In this document: positions 16,102 through 24,549 of the stretch, in pieces
Layout of the letters: every line of letters starts with the position of its first letter
Position numbering within the stretch: position 1 is the first letter of the stretch
Notes under the pieces: generated by a model
What the model saw: the letters and a program-made list of their open reading frames with translations, nothing else
What the model was told of the DNA's origin: nothing
Databases searched by the model: none
Assembly: GCA_965228625.1 (NCBI GenBank)
Contig: OZ245829.1
Location: 1,860,001 to 1,924,000, forward strand
Source of the DNA: UBA2767 sp965228625
GTDB lineage: Bacteria; Pseudomonadota; Alphaproteobacteria; Rhizobiales; Methyloligellaceae
DNA length: 64,000 bases
Reading direction: 5' to 3'
Translations under genes and position numbers: made by a program

Positions 16102-16872
16102 TCAGGTGTCACGTTCGGCATGGGCGATGTAGCGGAAAGCGAAAGGCTCCCTGTAGAAGGCCTCGCCGTAAAGGATCGGATCGCCGCTGCGGGCATACAT
16201 GGTATGGCGCCGAAGCAGCAGGGGATCGCCGGCCTCAACCTCGAGTTTACCGGCGGTGTCATCATCGGCGCACACCGCCCGGATGGCAACCTCGATGCGG
16301 CCGATTTCCCGGTTCAGGTACTTCTCCACCAGATCGTGCGTCGAATAGCTGTCGAATGCCTCGAGCGGGAAGTCGAGGGAAATCCGCGGCTCGAATGACC
16401 GCCGTTCCATACCGATGATGCTGCCGCCGACGAAACGCAGCCGCTCGAAGGTGAAGATCGTCTCGCCTGGTGTGGTGCCGAGGCGTTGCGCCACCTCTTC
16501 TTCGGCCCGCTCGCGCCGCACATTGAGCAGGCGATAAGTTACCCGGTCGCCGGCCGACGCGACGTCTTCCTCGAAGGAGCGGACATGGTGCAGGTCGATC
16601 GTCGCGGAATGCCCCGCATCGGACACGAACGTCCCGCGCCCGGCCTGCTTCTCGATCCAGCCCTCGTAGACCAGCCGCGACATCGCATTTTGCACCGTCG
16701 CCCGACTGGTCCCGAAGGCTTCGGCAATCTCGACCTCCGTGGGCAACTGGTCGCCGACGTTCAGCTCTCCCGACGCGATGCGATCCAGGAAGTGTTTCTG
16801 AATGCGCAGGTAAACCGGCTGTCTGCCGTTCCCGGCGCCTTCGTCACCCACCCCGATGCTATTGACATTCAT
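16102..16872 (-). CDS. GntR family regulator with UTRA ligand-binding domain
   Basis: 256 residues. Winged-helix domain at about 18-85 (LPTEVEIAEAFGTSRATVQNAMSRLVYEGWIEKQAGRGTFV), then a UTRA domain (about 100-245) with ERLRFVGGSIIGMERRSF and a C-terminal LYGEAFYREPFAFRY. HutC/UTRA regulators bind small metabolites and repress adjacent uptake and catabolic genes. Divergent from the ABC importer operon starting at 16998, with the palindrome GACTAGTC at 16895-16902 in the gap, so control of both directions is likely. Confidence 0.9.
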   Translation of the reverse strand: MNVNSIGVGDEGAGNGRQPVYLRIQKHFLDRIASGELNVGDQLPTEVEIAEAFGTSRATVQNAMSRLVYEGWIEKQAGRGTFVSDAGHSATIDLHHVRSFEEDVASAGDRVTYRLLNVRRERAEEEVAQRLGTTPGETIFTFERLRFVGGSIIGMERRSFEPRISLDFPLEAFDSYSTHDLVEKYLNREIGRIEVAIRAVCADDDTAGKLEVEAGDPLLLRRHTMYARSGDPILYGEAFYREPFAFRYIAHAERDT

Positions 16873-16894
16873 TTGACTGGCCTTTAGCGTAATT

Positions 16895-16902
16895 GACTAG
16901 TC
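16895..16902. promoter_or_regulatory. Palindrome GACTAGTC between GntR/UTRA and ABC importer operons
   Basis: A perfect eight-base palindrome, flanked by TT before and GTATAG after, 23 bases upstream of the regulator start. A further TTGAC occurs at 16863-16884. A candidate operator of the UTRA regulator; the evidence is position and symmetry only. Confidence 0.3.
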
Positions 16903-16997
16903 GTATAGCACGAAATGACCATCAATTGCAATCGGGCGTTCAAGACCCGAATGCGGATGGACAGGGACGAAACGCCAGAAAAAGAGTCGGCGAATCC

Positions 16998-17819
16998 ATG
17001 AAAGCGCCTGCATCGAACAGCCTTGCGCTGAACTCACCCTGGAGGGATTTCGGAGCGCGGCTGGATGCGCTCTGGCGGCATCCTTCCCTGATCTACGTTC
17101 TCTCGTTCGGCTTCGGGCTGGTTGTCTGGGAACTGATCGCCAGCCAGCTTCCCGACGTGGTGTTCGCTTCGCCGAGCGCCGTGCTGATGCACATCTATGA
17201 CGGGACGGTGTCCGGAGAGCTGCCGCGCCGGTTTGCCGACTCCCTCCAGCACATGCTGCTCGGGCTGTTTCTCGCCCTCGTCGTGGCGATCCCGGTTGGT
17301 TTCCTCATGGGGCGCAACGAGACCGCGTTCCTGATGTTCGATCCGGTGATCAACGCCTTTTTCTCGATTCCCTCCATCGCCTTCGTGCCGTTCCTGATCA
17401 TCTGGTTCGGCGTGTTCTTCGAGGGGCGGGTTTCGCTGGTGTTCGTGATGTGCGTGTTCGACATCCTGATCACCGTCACCGCCGGCGCGCGCAATATCGA
17501 ACCGCGCTACATCCAGGTCGCCAAGTCCTTCGCCGCCGACAGCCGGATGATGTTCTTCAAGGTGATGATGCCGGCGAGCTATCCGTTTCTCATGACCGCG
17601 CTGCGCATCGGCACGGTGCGCGCGGTCAACGCCATGATCACGGCCGAGCTGTTCTTCGCCACGGTCAATCTTGGCGAGTACATGGAAGACGCGGCCGCCG
17701 ACTTCGACGCCGCCGGCATGCTCGCGGTGGTGTTCATCCTCGCGGTCTTCGGCCTCGCCTGTCAGGAGGGCATCAAGTGGGCCGAGGGGCGGCTTCTGCC
17801 CTGGCATGTGAGGGACTGA
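16998..17819 (+). CDS. ABC transporter permease (NitT/TauT family), first copy
   Basis: 273 residues from the ATG at 16998; the open frame extends upstream to 16893 but that part is not membrane-like and overlaps the operator region. About six membrane helices; the EAA loop is in NIEPRYIQVAKSFAADSRMMFFKVMMPASYPF. Belongs to the SsuC/TauC-like permeases for sulfonates, nitrate or pyrimidine precursors. Followed directly by a second permease gene, so the importer probably uses a heterodimer. Confidence 0.9.
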   Translation: MKAPASNSLALNSPWRDFGARLDALWRHPSLIYVLSFGFGLVVWELIASQLPDVVFASPSAVLMHIYDGTVSGELPRRFADSLQHMLLGLFLALVVAIPVGFLMGRNETAFLMFDPVINAFFSIPSIAFVPFLIIWFGVFFEGRVSLVFVMCVFDILITVTAGARNIEPRYIQVAKSFAADSRMMFFKVMMPASYPFLMTALRIGTVRAVNAMITAELFFATVNLGEYMEDAAADFDAAGMLAVVFILAVFGLACQEGIKWAEGRLLPWHVRD

Positions 17820-17820
17820 C

Positions 17821-18582
17821 ATGGGCCGCCACCGCAAATTGCTGCTGCAGCTTTCCGGGATCGCCATCGTCCTCATCATCTGGGAGATCACCGGCCGTAT
17901 CATGGGTGATCTGCTTCTGGCGCCGCCGTCACAGGTTGCCGTGACCTATGTGGAGCTTTTGCGCGACGGCGAGATGCTGCGCGAGCTCACCGGCTCTCTG
18001 CGGCAGATGTTCGTCGGTTTTGCGCTGGCCTGCGTCATCGGTATGCCGCTTGGCGCCATCATGGGGCGGTCGCGCTGGATCGACGCGCTCGTGCATCCGT
18101 GGATCAGCATGGTCGTCGTCACATCCGTCGCTGCCCTCGTGCCGATCTTCATTCTGCTCTTCGGCACCGGCTTCGAGTTCCGCGTCGCCATCGTGTTCGT
18201 CGCGACCATCGGCTACGTGGTTCTGACCGCCTATCACGGCGCCCGCGGCATCGATCCGAAGTTCCTCGACGTCGCGCGATCGTTCGATACCGGACACATC
18301 GACGTCTACAAGAAGGTCATATTGCCCGCCCTGTTCCCCTACCTCATCACCGGCGCGCGCCTCGGCCTGGTCCATGCCATCCGCGCGATGGTCGTCGCCG
18401 AGATGTTCGTGATCGTCGGTTACGGCGGGCTGATTTTCCAGACCGGTCAGGACCTGTCGACGAGTCCGATCCTCGCATATCTCGTGACCATCATGATCGT
18501 CAGCATCGGCGCAAACCTGGTGCTGCAATGGATCGGCCGCCGCATCGCGCCCTGGTACGACGCGCGAATGGCGGCTGGATAG
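17821..18582 (+). CDS. ABC transporter permease (NitT/TauT family), second copy
   Basis: 253 residues starting one base after the previous stop (TGACATG). Same fold as its neighbour; the EAA loop is GIDPKFLDVARSFDTGHIDVYKKVILPALFPYL. Most members of this family use one permease as a homodimer, so two adjacent and diverged copies suggest a heterodimeric channel. Confidence 0.9.
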   Translation: MGRHRKLLLQLSGIAIVLIIWEITGRIMGDLLLAPPSQVAVTYVELLRDGEMLRELTGSLRQMFVGFALACVIGMPLGAIMGRSRWIDALVHPWISMVVVTSVAALVPIFILLFGTGFEFRVAIVFVATIGYVVLTAYHGARGIDPKFLDVARSFDTGHIDVYKKVILPALFPYLITGARLGLVHAIRAMVVAEMFVIVGYGGLIFQTGQDLSTSPILAYLVTIMIVSIGANLVLQWIGRRIAPWYDARMAAG

Positions 18583-18648
18583 AGACAAAACCCCGCGCCG
18601 AAGACGGGGAGGAAAAATGATAAATGTACAGCAATAAGGGAGAGAACC

Positions 18649-19689
18649 ATGCTGACCAGACGTGACGCACTTAAGATATCGGGAGCCGGCGCCGGCTTGT
18701 TTGCTGCGCACGCGACCGGTCTCACCGGACTTGCCTCCGCCCTTGCCGCGGGCCGGAAGCTGAAACTGAACATCACCGGCAACTCGCTCGGCGTCCACAT
18801 TCCCTACATGGCGGCGATCAACGAAGTCCTGCCAAGCATGGGATACGACGTTCCCGACTGGGAACGGGTGAAGAAACTCCACACCATCACCCAGTCCATC
18901 CTCACCGGATCGACGGAACTCGCGACCGGCGATGCCATCTCGACGCTGCGTGCCGTGGAAGCCGGCGCCGACCTCAAGATCGTCGGCAATGGCTTCATGC
19001 ACACCAGCCTCGTCTTCGTGGTCAACGGCGACAAGGTGAAGGAGCCGAAGGACATCGAGAAGTCCGATGTGACGCTCGCGGTGAACTCCAAGGGCGACTT
19101 CACGCACGTCATGGTCGTCGGACCGATGACGAAGCGGGGCGTCGACATGAACAAGGTCAATGTCATCAAGATGGGCGGCTCCGGCACGCGCATGCGCGCG
19201 CTCCTCGCCGGCAAGGTCGACGGCGTGCCGCTGCACTTCGATCAGGCATCGGACGTCGCCAAGCAGGGCAACTTCAAGGTCATGATCGAGCCCGCCAAGG
19301 AGTACAAGTCGTTCCTCGGCGAGGTGTGGATCTGCTCCGGCGACTGGCTCGCCAAGGACGAGAACCGCAAGGCGGCCACCGACCTGATGAAGGCCATGAT
19401 CACCTCCTTCCGCAAGACGAACAGCGATCTCGACTGGTACGCGGAGATGTACCGCAAATACGGAACCAAGAAGAACATGCAGACCGCCAGCAAGGAAGAG
19501 ATCGAGATCGTCTGGAAGGCGCTCGGCCAGGATATCGGCTGCTGGCCGAACAATATGGACCACAAGCTCTCGGTCTATGAGGAACTGCTTCCTGTCTACA
19601 AGTCAGCCGGCGCGGTAAAGGGGACGGTCGATCTGAAGAAGGTGGTCGACACGTCACTCGTGGACGATGCCCTGAAGGCGCTTGGCTGA
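18649..19689 (+). CDS. ABC transporter substrate-binding protein (NMT1/TauA-like), Tat-exported
   Basis: 346 residues. The N-terminus TRRDALKISGAGAGLFAAH is a twin-arginine signal, with cleavage near ALAAG. The mature domain is a periplasmic NMT1/SsuA-like binding protein (STELATGDAISTLRAVEAGADLKIVGNG). The Tat signal means it is folded before export. It lies between the two permease genes and the ATPase gene. The ligand is not known; the surrounding enzymes point to an organic acid. Confidence 0.88.
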   Translation: MLTRRDALKISGAGAGLFAAHATGLTGLASALAAGRKLKLNITGNSLGVHIPYMAAINEVLPSMGYDVPDWERVKKLHTITQSILTGSTELATGDAISTLRAVEAGADLKIVGNGFMHTSLVFVVNGDKVKEPKDIEKSDVTLAVNSKGDFTHVMVVGPMTKRGVDMNKVNVIKMGGSGTRMRALLAGKVDGVPLHFDQASDVAKQGNFKVMIEPAKEYKSFLGEVWICSGDWLAKDENRKAATDLMKAMITSFRKTNSDLDWYAEMYRKYGTKKNMQTASKEEIEIVWKALGQDIGCWPNNMDHKLSVYEELLPVYKSAGAVKGTVDLKKVVDTSLVDDALKALG

Positions 19690-19693
19690 GCCC

Positions 19694-20473
19694 ATGAATG
19701 CGCCGAAGCTTGAACTGCGGAACCTCGAGAAGAGTTTTCCGCGCGGCACGGACGAACCGCTGTGCGTGGTGCAGGACTTCTCTCTCGAGATCCGCAATCT
19801 CGAGTTTCTGGCCGTGATCGGGCCGTCGGGATGCGGCAAGTCCACCCTGCTGCGTCTCATTGACGGCCTGATCCCGGCCGACACCGGTCATATCCTTCTC
19901 GACGGCCGTGACGTGACCGGCGTCGTCGGCGGCGAGGGCCGCGGCATGGTGTTCCAGAGTTTCGACCTGTTCCCGTGGCGAACGACGCTCGAGAATGTCG
20001 AGTTCGGGCTGGAAGTTGCCGGCGTCAACGGCGCGGAGCGGCGCGATACGGCCCTCCACTACATTCATCTCGTCGGCCTTGAGGGATTTGAGGGGTCCTA
20101 CCCGCATGAGCTGTCGGGCGGCATGCAGCAGCGCGTCGGATTTGCCCGCGCCCTGGCGATCCGTCCGGAGGTCCTGCTGATGGACGAACCGTTCGGCGCG
20201 CTTGACGTGCAGACCCGCGACATTCTCCAGGATGAGCTTCTCAACATCTGGGGCAAGGAACAGAAGACGGTCGTCTTCGTCACCCACAGCATCGAGGAGG
20301 CGATCTATCTCGCGGACCGGATCGCGGTCATCACGCCGCGCCCCGCCCGGGTCGATCGCATCATCGACGTGCCGTTCGGAAGGCCGAGAACCGAAGCCAT
20401 CAAGTCCGAGCGGAAATTCCTGGATATGCGTTCGGAGATCTGGTCGATGCTCAAAATGGGCGTCGAGGTCTGA
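19694..20473 (+). CDS. ABC transporter ATP-binding protein (SsuB/TauB-like)
   Basis: 259 residues from the ATG at 19694, four bases after the binding-protein stop. Walker A GPSGCGKST, Q-loop MVFQSFDLFPWRTTLENVEFGL, signature LSGGMQQRVGFARAL and Walker B VLLMDEPFGALD are all present and intact. Energises the importer formed with the two permeases and the Tat-exported binding protein. Confidence 0.94.
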   Translation: MNAPKLELRNLEKSFPRGTDEPLCVVQDFSLEIRNLEFLAVIGPSGCGKSTLLRLIDGLIPADTGHILLDGRDVTGVVGGEGRGMVFQSFDLFPWRTTLENVEFGLEVAGVNGAERRDTALHYIHLVGLEGFEGSYPHELSGGMQQRVGFARALAIRPEVLLMDEPFGALDVQTRDILQDELLNIWGKEQKTVVFVTHSIEEAIYLADRIAVITPRPARVDRIIDVPFGRPRTEAIKSERKFLDMRSEIWSMLKMGVEV

Positions 20474-20489
20474 TGCCCGGGAAGGATCG

Positions 20490-21416
20490 ATGATGTTCTC
20501 TCAACCTCGCGAACTGAAGGCTGAAGTTTTCGCATCCCTGCCGGACGAACTGCGGCGCACGGGTGAGCCATCCTCCTGGAAATTCGGGAAGAACAACCCG
20601 GACATGCATTCCTTCCTTGAAGGCCCGAGCATCGACCACGACGGCAACATCATCGTCTCCGACATTCCTTTCGGCCGGCTGTTCCGCGTCTCGCCGAAGG
20701 GAGAGTTCACACAGATCGCCGAGTATGACGGCGAACCGAACGGGCTGGCGATCGACCGCGACGGCACCGTCTTCATGGCCGACCACAAGAACGGTCTGAT
20801 GAAATTCGACCCTAGCTCCAACGCGATCACGCCGGTTCTGACGCGGCTGCGCCGCGAGGGCTTCAAGGGCTTGAACTCGGTCGTGTTCGACGAGGACGGC
20901 GCCCTGTACTTCACCGATCAGGGGCAGACCGGGATGCAGGACCCCACGGGCCGGATCTACCGGCTGAACACCGACGGCTATGTCGAGTTGCTTGTCGACA
21001 CGATACCGAGCCCGAACGCCATGGCCTTCAGCCCCGACGGCCGCATCCTTTACGTGGCCGTGACGCGCGCCAACCAGATCTGGCGGCTGCCGATTCACGG
21101 CGACGGCGGCACGACCAAGGTCAACGTCTTCCTGCATCTCTCCGGCGGCACGACAGGGCCGGACGGGCTGGCGGTCGACGTTGAAGGAAATCTGGTCGTA
21201 TGCCAGTGCGGCCTCGGCGTGGTCTGGGTGTTCAGCCGCCTCGGCGAGCTGCTCTATCAGATCCGTTCGCCCAACGGTCTCGATGTCACAGCCGCCTGTT
21301 ACGGTGGCCCGGACAACAAGACGCTCTTCATCACGGAGTCGGAGACGGGCAGCATCCTTGCCGTCGAGATGCCCGTGCCCGGCCTCGTGTCGTACGCCCA
21401 CAATGGAAAGACGTAG
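20490..21416 (+). CDS. SMP-30/gluconolactonase-like protein
   Basis: 308 residues from the ATG at 20490 (a second ATG follows at 20493) behind GAAGGA; the frame is open far upstream inside the ATPase gene but that part is not protein-like. A six-bladed beta-propeller: EGPSIDHDGNIIVSD, GLAIDRDGTVFMAD, NSVVFDEDGALYFTD, NAMAFSPDGRILYVA and GPDGLAVDVEGNLVV are the blade repeats. The family includes metal-dependent lactonases. With the downstream SDR and isopropylmalate dehydrogenase-like enzyme it could open a lactone made by an upstream dehydrogenase. Cytoplasmic; no signal. Confidence 0.88.
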   Translation: MMFSQPRELKAEVFASLPDELRRTGEPSSWKFGKNNPDMHSFLEGPSIDHDGNIIVSDIPFGRLFRVSPKGEFTQIAEYDGEPNGLAIDRDGTVFMADHKNGLMKFDPSSNAITPVLTRLRREGFKGLNSVVFDEDGALYFTDQGQTGMQDPTGRIYRLNTDGYVELLVDTIPSPNAMAFSPDGRILYVAVTRANQIWRLPIHGDGGTTKVNVFLHLSGGTTGPDGLAVDVEGNLVVCQCGLGVVWVFSRLGELLYQIRSPNGLDVTAACYGGPDNKTLFITESETGSILAVEMPVPGLVSYAHNGKT

Positions 21417-21427
21417 AGAGCATCGAC

Positions 21428-22186
21428 ATGGCAGCAGGGTCAAAGCGTATCGTCGTCATAACCGGTGCCGCGCAGGGCATTGGCCGCGCGTTGTCCGAAC
21501 GATTTCTCGAGGGGGGTGATACGGTCTTTGCGATCGACAACAACGCCAAGACGCTCGATGCCACCGCCGACGCGTTCAAATCCACCGGTGCCTTTCATCC
21601 CCTGGTCGCCGATGTTTCCGAACGCGCTGCAGTCGATGGAGCAATAGGCGAAGTAGCCTCCCGGGCCCGGCGTATTGATGTACTGGTCAACAATGCCGCC
21701 GTTGTCCTCGCCCGGCCTTTCGAGGATCTGACCCCGGGAATTTGGGACACGGTCATCGGCGTGAATCTCACCGGCGTGTTCAACTGCGTTCAGGCGTCAC
21801 TGCCGCTGATGGGAGACGGCGGACGGATCGTCAACCTGTCGTCTCACTCCGGAAGCCTCGGCAGCCGTGACCGCGCCGCCTATGCCGCCTCCAAGGGCGG
21901 CGTCGATGCCATCACGCGGGTCCTGGCCGTCGAGCTCGCCGACCGCGGCATCACCGTGAACGCGGTGGCGCCCGGCCCCGTCGATACGCCCCATGCCCGC
22001 CAGAATCACTCCGACGCCCGCCGAAAGGCATGGACGGACCGCCTGGTGGTCAAGCGATACGGCACGGAAAGCGAAATCGCCGCGGCCGTCATGTTCCTTG
22101 CCTCACCGCAGGCATCCTACATCACCGGCCAGGTTCTCGCCGTCGACGGCGGCATGAGCGCGGCCGGCCTCATTTCGACCGGCTGA
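21428..22186 (+). CDS. SDR family oxidoreductase
   Basis: 252 residues from the ATG at 21428, 11 bases after the SMP-30 gene. Classical SDR: ITGAAQGIGRALSERF (about 10-25), NNAA at VLVNNAAVVLA, Ser in NLSSHSGSLGS, YAASK as the YxxxK motif, and VAPGPVDTP. The Asp in FAIDNNAKTL suggests NAD preference. Part of the ABC/SMP-30/dehydrogenase operon; a secondary alcohol dehydrogenase of the imported compound is the likely role. Confidence 0.92.
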   Translation: MAAGSKRIVVITGAAQGIGRALSERFLEGGDTVFAIDNNAKTLDATADAFKSTGAFHPLVADVSERAAVDGAIGEVASRARRIDVLVNNAAVVLARPFEDLTPGIWDTVIGVNLTGVFNCVQASLPLMGDGGRIVNLSSHSGSLGSRDRAAYAASKGGVDAITRVLAVELADRGITVNAVAPGPVDTPHARQNHSDARRKAWTDRLVVKRYGTESEIAAAVMFLASPQASYITGQVLAVDGGMSAAGLISTG

Positions 22187-22222
22187 GCGTCCGCCAGCCC
22201 TGCCACACGACGGAGCCACGCA

Positions 22223-23293
22223 ATGGATGTTCTCATTCTGCCGGGAGACGACATCGGTCCGGAAATTACCGCCGCCACCCGCCAGGTTCTCGATGCGGCC
22301 AACGACATATTCGGCCTTGGACTTGTTTTCGAGGAGGGTCTCGTCGGCGTGGCGGCGTACAATGAACTCGGGACGACGGTTCCCGAAGGCACGCTGGAGG
22401 CCGCCAGGGCCGCCGACGGCGTCATCCTCGGGCCCGCCGGGATGACCGCATATCCCGAAGGCGAGGCCGGCTGGTTGAACGTGCCCGGGACGATCCGTAA
22501 ACAGCTCAATCTCTACGCCAACATCCGCCCTGCCCGCACGCGCGACGGCGTGCCCGATGCGCGCACGGGCCTGGACTGCCTGATCGTGCGCGAGAACACC
22601 GAGGGGTTCTATTCCGACCGCAACATGTTCCGCGGCACCGGAGAATTCATGCCGACGCCGGATGTTGCCCTGTCCGTGCGCAAGATCACGCGCGCCGCCT
22701 GCCGCAACATCGCCGAGACGGCGTTCGCGATGGCAAAGCTCCGCCGCTCGCATGTGACCGCCGTAGGCAAACGCCACGTCCTGCAGCTTTCCGACGGCGT
22801 CTTCATCGAGGAAGTGGAGAGGGCCGCCGGGGCGCATCCCGATGTCGCGTGGCGGGAGGTCGATATCGACGCCATTTCGGCCGACCTTTACACCCGTCCG
22901 GACATTTTCGACGTGATCGTCATCACCAACATGTTCGGCGACATCCTGTCGAATGCCGCCGTCGCCATGTCCGGCAGCCTCGGGCTAGCCGCCGCGCTCA
23001 ACGCCGGCGAGAAACGGGCGGCGGCGAATGCCGGGCACGGTTCCGCGCCCGACCTTGCCGGCAAGGGAATTGCCAATCCCGCGGGCCTGATGCTGTCGGC
23101 AACCATGCTGCTCGAATGGCTTGGCGAGAAGCATGATCTGAACAGCTATCTCCACGCGGTTCCGATCATCCACGACGCCATTGACGCCGCACTCGCCGAT
23201 CCTGAAGCTCGCACGTCCGACGTGGGCGGCAACGGGACGACGGAAAGCTTCGCCGCGGCTGTCGTCGACAGGCTCCGGGCAGAAGATCGTTAG
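22223..23293 (+). CDS. Isopropylmalate/isocitrate/tartrate dehydrogenase family protein
   Basis: 356 residues. LPGDDIGPEITAATRQVL at the N-terminus, the substrate-binding Arg cluster in IRKQLNLYANIRPAR, VRENTEGFYSDR, a catalytic Lys in VGKRHVLQLSDG, and the metal-binding Asp in VIVITNMFGDILSNAA. These enzymes oxidatively decarboxylate 2-hydroxy acids bearing a 3-carboxylate. It is not in a leucine biosynthesis context; it ends the importer operon, so an oxidative decarboxylation of the imported acid is likely. Confidence 0.9.
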   Translation: MDVLILPGDDIGPEITAATRQVLDAANDIFGLGLVFEEGLVGVAAYNELGTTVPEGTLEAARAADGVILGPAGMTAYPEGEAGWLNVPGTIRKQLNLYANIRPARTRDGVPDARTGLDCLIVRENTEGFYSDRNMFRGTGEFMPTPDVALSVRKITRAACRNIAETAFAMAKLRRSHVTAVGKRHVLQLSDGVFIEEVERAAGAHPDVAWREVDIDAISADLYTRPDIFDVIVITNMFGDILSNAAVAMSGSLGLAAALNAGEKRAAANAGHGSAPDLAGKGIANPAGLMLSATMLLEWLGEKHDLNSYLHAVPIIHDAIDAALADPEARTSDVGGNGTTESFAAAVVDRLRAEDR

Positions 23294-23303
23294 ACGACCC
23301 CGC

Positions 23304-24380
23304 CTACCGCCCGCTCACCGCCTTGCCCAGCGGTTTGAACCGCATGATCCTGAATTTGCCCTGGCTCGCATCTTTGCCTTCGTTCAGGACCGGGCTGCGG
23401 TGCAATTCGTTGATCGTGACGTAGACATAGCCGTCAGGGCCGATCGCGAATCCATCGGGCCAGGAAATGTCCTCGTCCTGGTACAGCGTTTCGTAGCTCC
23501 CGTCCGGTTTCGTCACGCCGATCGCATTGTCCGTGATCGCGGTGATGTAGACATTGCCATCGGCATCGACCGTGGAGCCGTCCGAGATCTTCTTTTCGCC
23601 GTATCGCTCAACGCGCCCGGCGAGGTCGCCGTCGGAAAGCGCATCGTCCAACAGGTCCCTGGTGCGGACGCGGTACATGGATGTACCGGTCATCGGCGCG
23701 AAATAGACCCACGTGTTCGTCGGATCGACGGTGATCGGATTGACCCCGATTCTCACAGGCGTACCGCCACGCGTGATGGTCCGGCCGTCAATCACCATGT
23801 CCGCGTCCTCGGGAACCGTAAAGCGCGAGCCTTCCAGAACCCGCCGCGCGCGCCCGGTGGTCAGGTCCAGAACAATCAGCGCGGAGGTCTTTCCATCGGA
23901 CGTATCGGCGATGTAGATCGCTTCGTTTTCGCGGTCGACGGCAAGATCGTTCAGGAACGAGCTGGCGACCGTAACCGGCGCACCGAGATAGTGGATACGG
24001 TGAAGCTTCTCGCCCTTCGTGTCCCAACCGATGACGCGGCCGGTATGACCATCGCCCTGACCGTCAAGCAGCCAAAGGATCCCCTCGCGGCCGGCACGCA
24101 GTCCGAGAACACCTTGCAGGCCCGGTCCGTCGCCCTTTGGCGCGTTGGCCCAGGCCGCGTTCGGATAGGGTTTCGTCGTGCCGTCCGGCATCACTTCGAC
24201 GACCCGCGGCTCCTTGCCGTAGAAGCGGTGCAGGCTCATGAAAACACGTCCGTCGGGCCCGACGGCGATGTTACCGGGGGGAACCTCCGGGGTGAATGTG
24301 GCGTAGGTTTCGATCTCCGCCCACGCAGTACCGATCATCAGCATCCCGATCGACACCGCACCGATTAGGCTTCTCCACAT
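23304..24380 (-). CDS. Secreted SMP-30/major royal jelly-like beta-propeller protein
   Basis: 358 residues with a signal peptide (about 1-21, cleavage after AWA). Propeller segments PGNIAVGPDGRVFMSLHRF, LNDLAVDRENEAIYIADT and DGFAIGPDGYVYVTIN resemble the MRJP/SMP-30 superfamily. Convergent with the dehydrogenase operon, ending ten bases after it. A periplasmic lactonase or binding role is possible. A good ribosome binding site (GAGGAGAGGA) precedes the ATG. Confidence 0.85.
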   Translation of the reverse strand: MWRSLIGAVSIGMLMIGTAWAEIETYATFTPEVPPGNIAVGPDGRVFMSLHRFYGKEPRVVEVMPDGTTKPYPNAAWANAPKGDGPGLQGVLGLRAGREGILWLLDGQGDGHTGRVIGWDTKGEKLHRIHYLGAPVTVASSFLNDLAVDRENEAIYIADTSDGKTSALIVLDLTTGRARRVLEGSRFTVPEDADMVIDGRTITRGGTPVRIGVNPITVDPTNTWVYFAPMTGTSMYRVRTRDLLDDALSDGDLAGRVERYGEKKISDGSTVDADGNVYITAITDNAIGVTKPDGSYETLYQDEDISWPDGFAIGPDGYVYVTINELHRSPVLNEGKDASQGKFRIMRFKPLGKAVSGR

Positions 24381-24549
24381 ATGTCCTCTCCTCGGCAGTA
24401 CGGCCGCATTTCTCCACGTTGCGGGAGAAACCTACATGACAAGTTCCGCGGAAAATACCGGTGCCCGGCGCGGCTTGTGCCGAGGCGGCGAGCTTGGAGC
24501 GGACTGAGAGCTTCCGACACGGACATATCTCCGGCCAGGCTCAAGCCGG

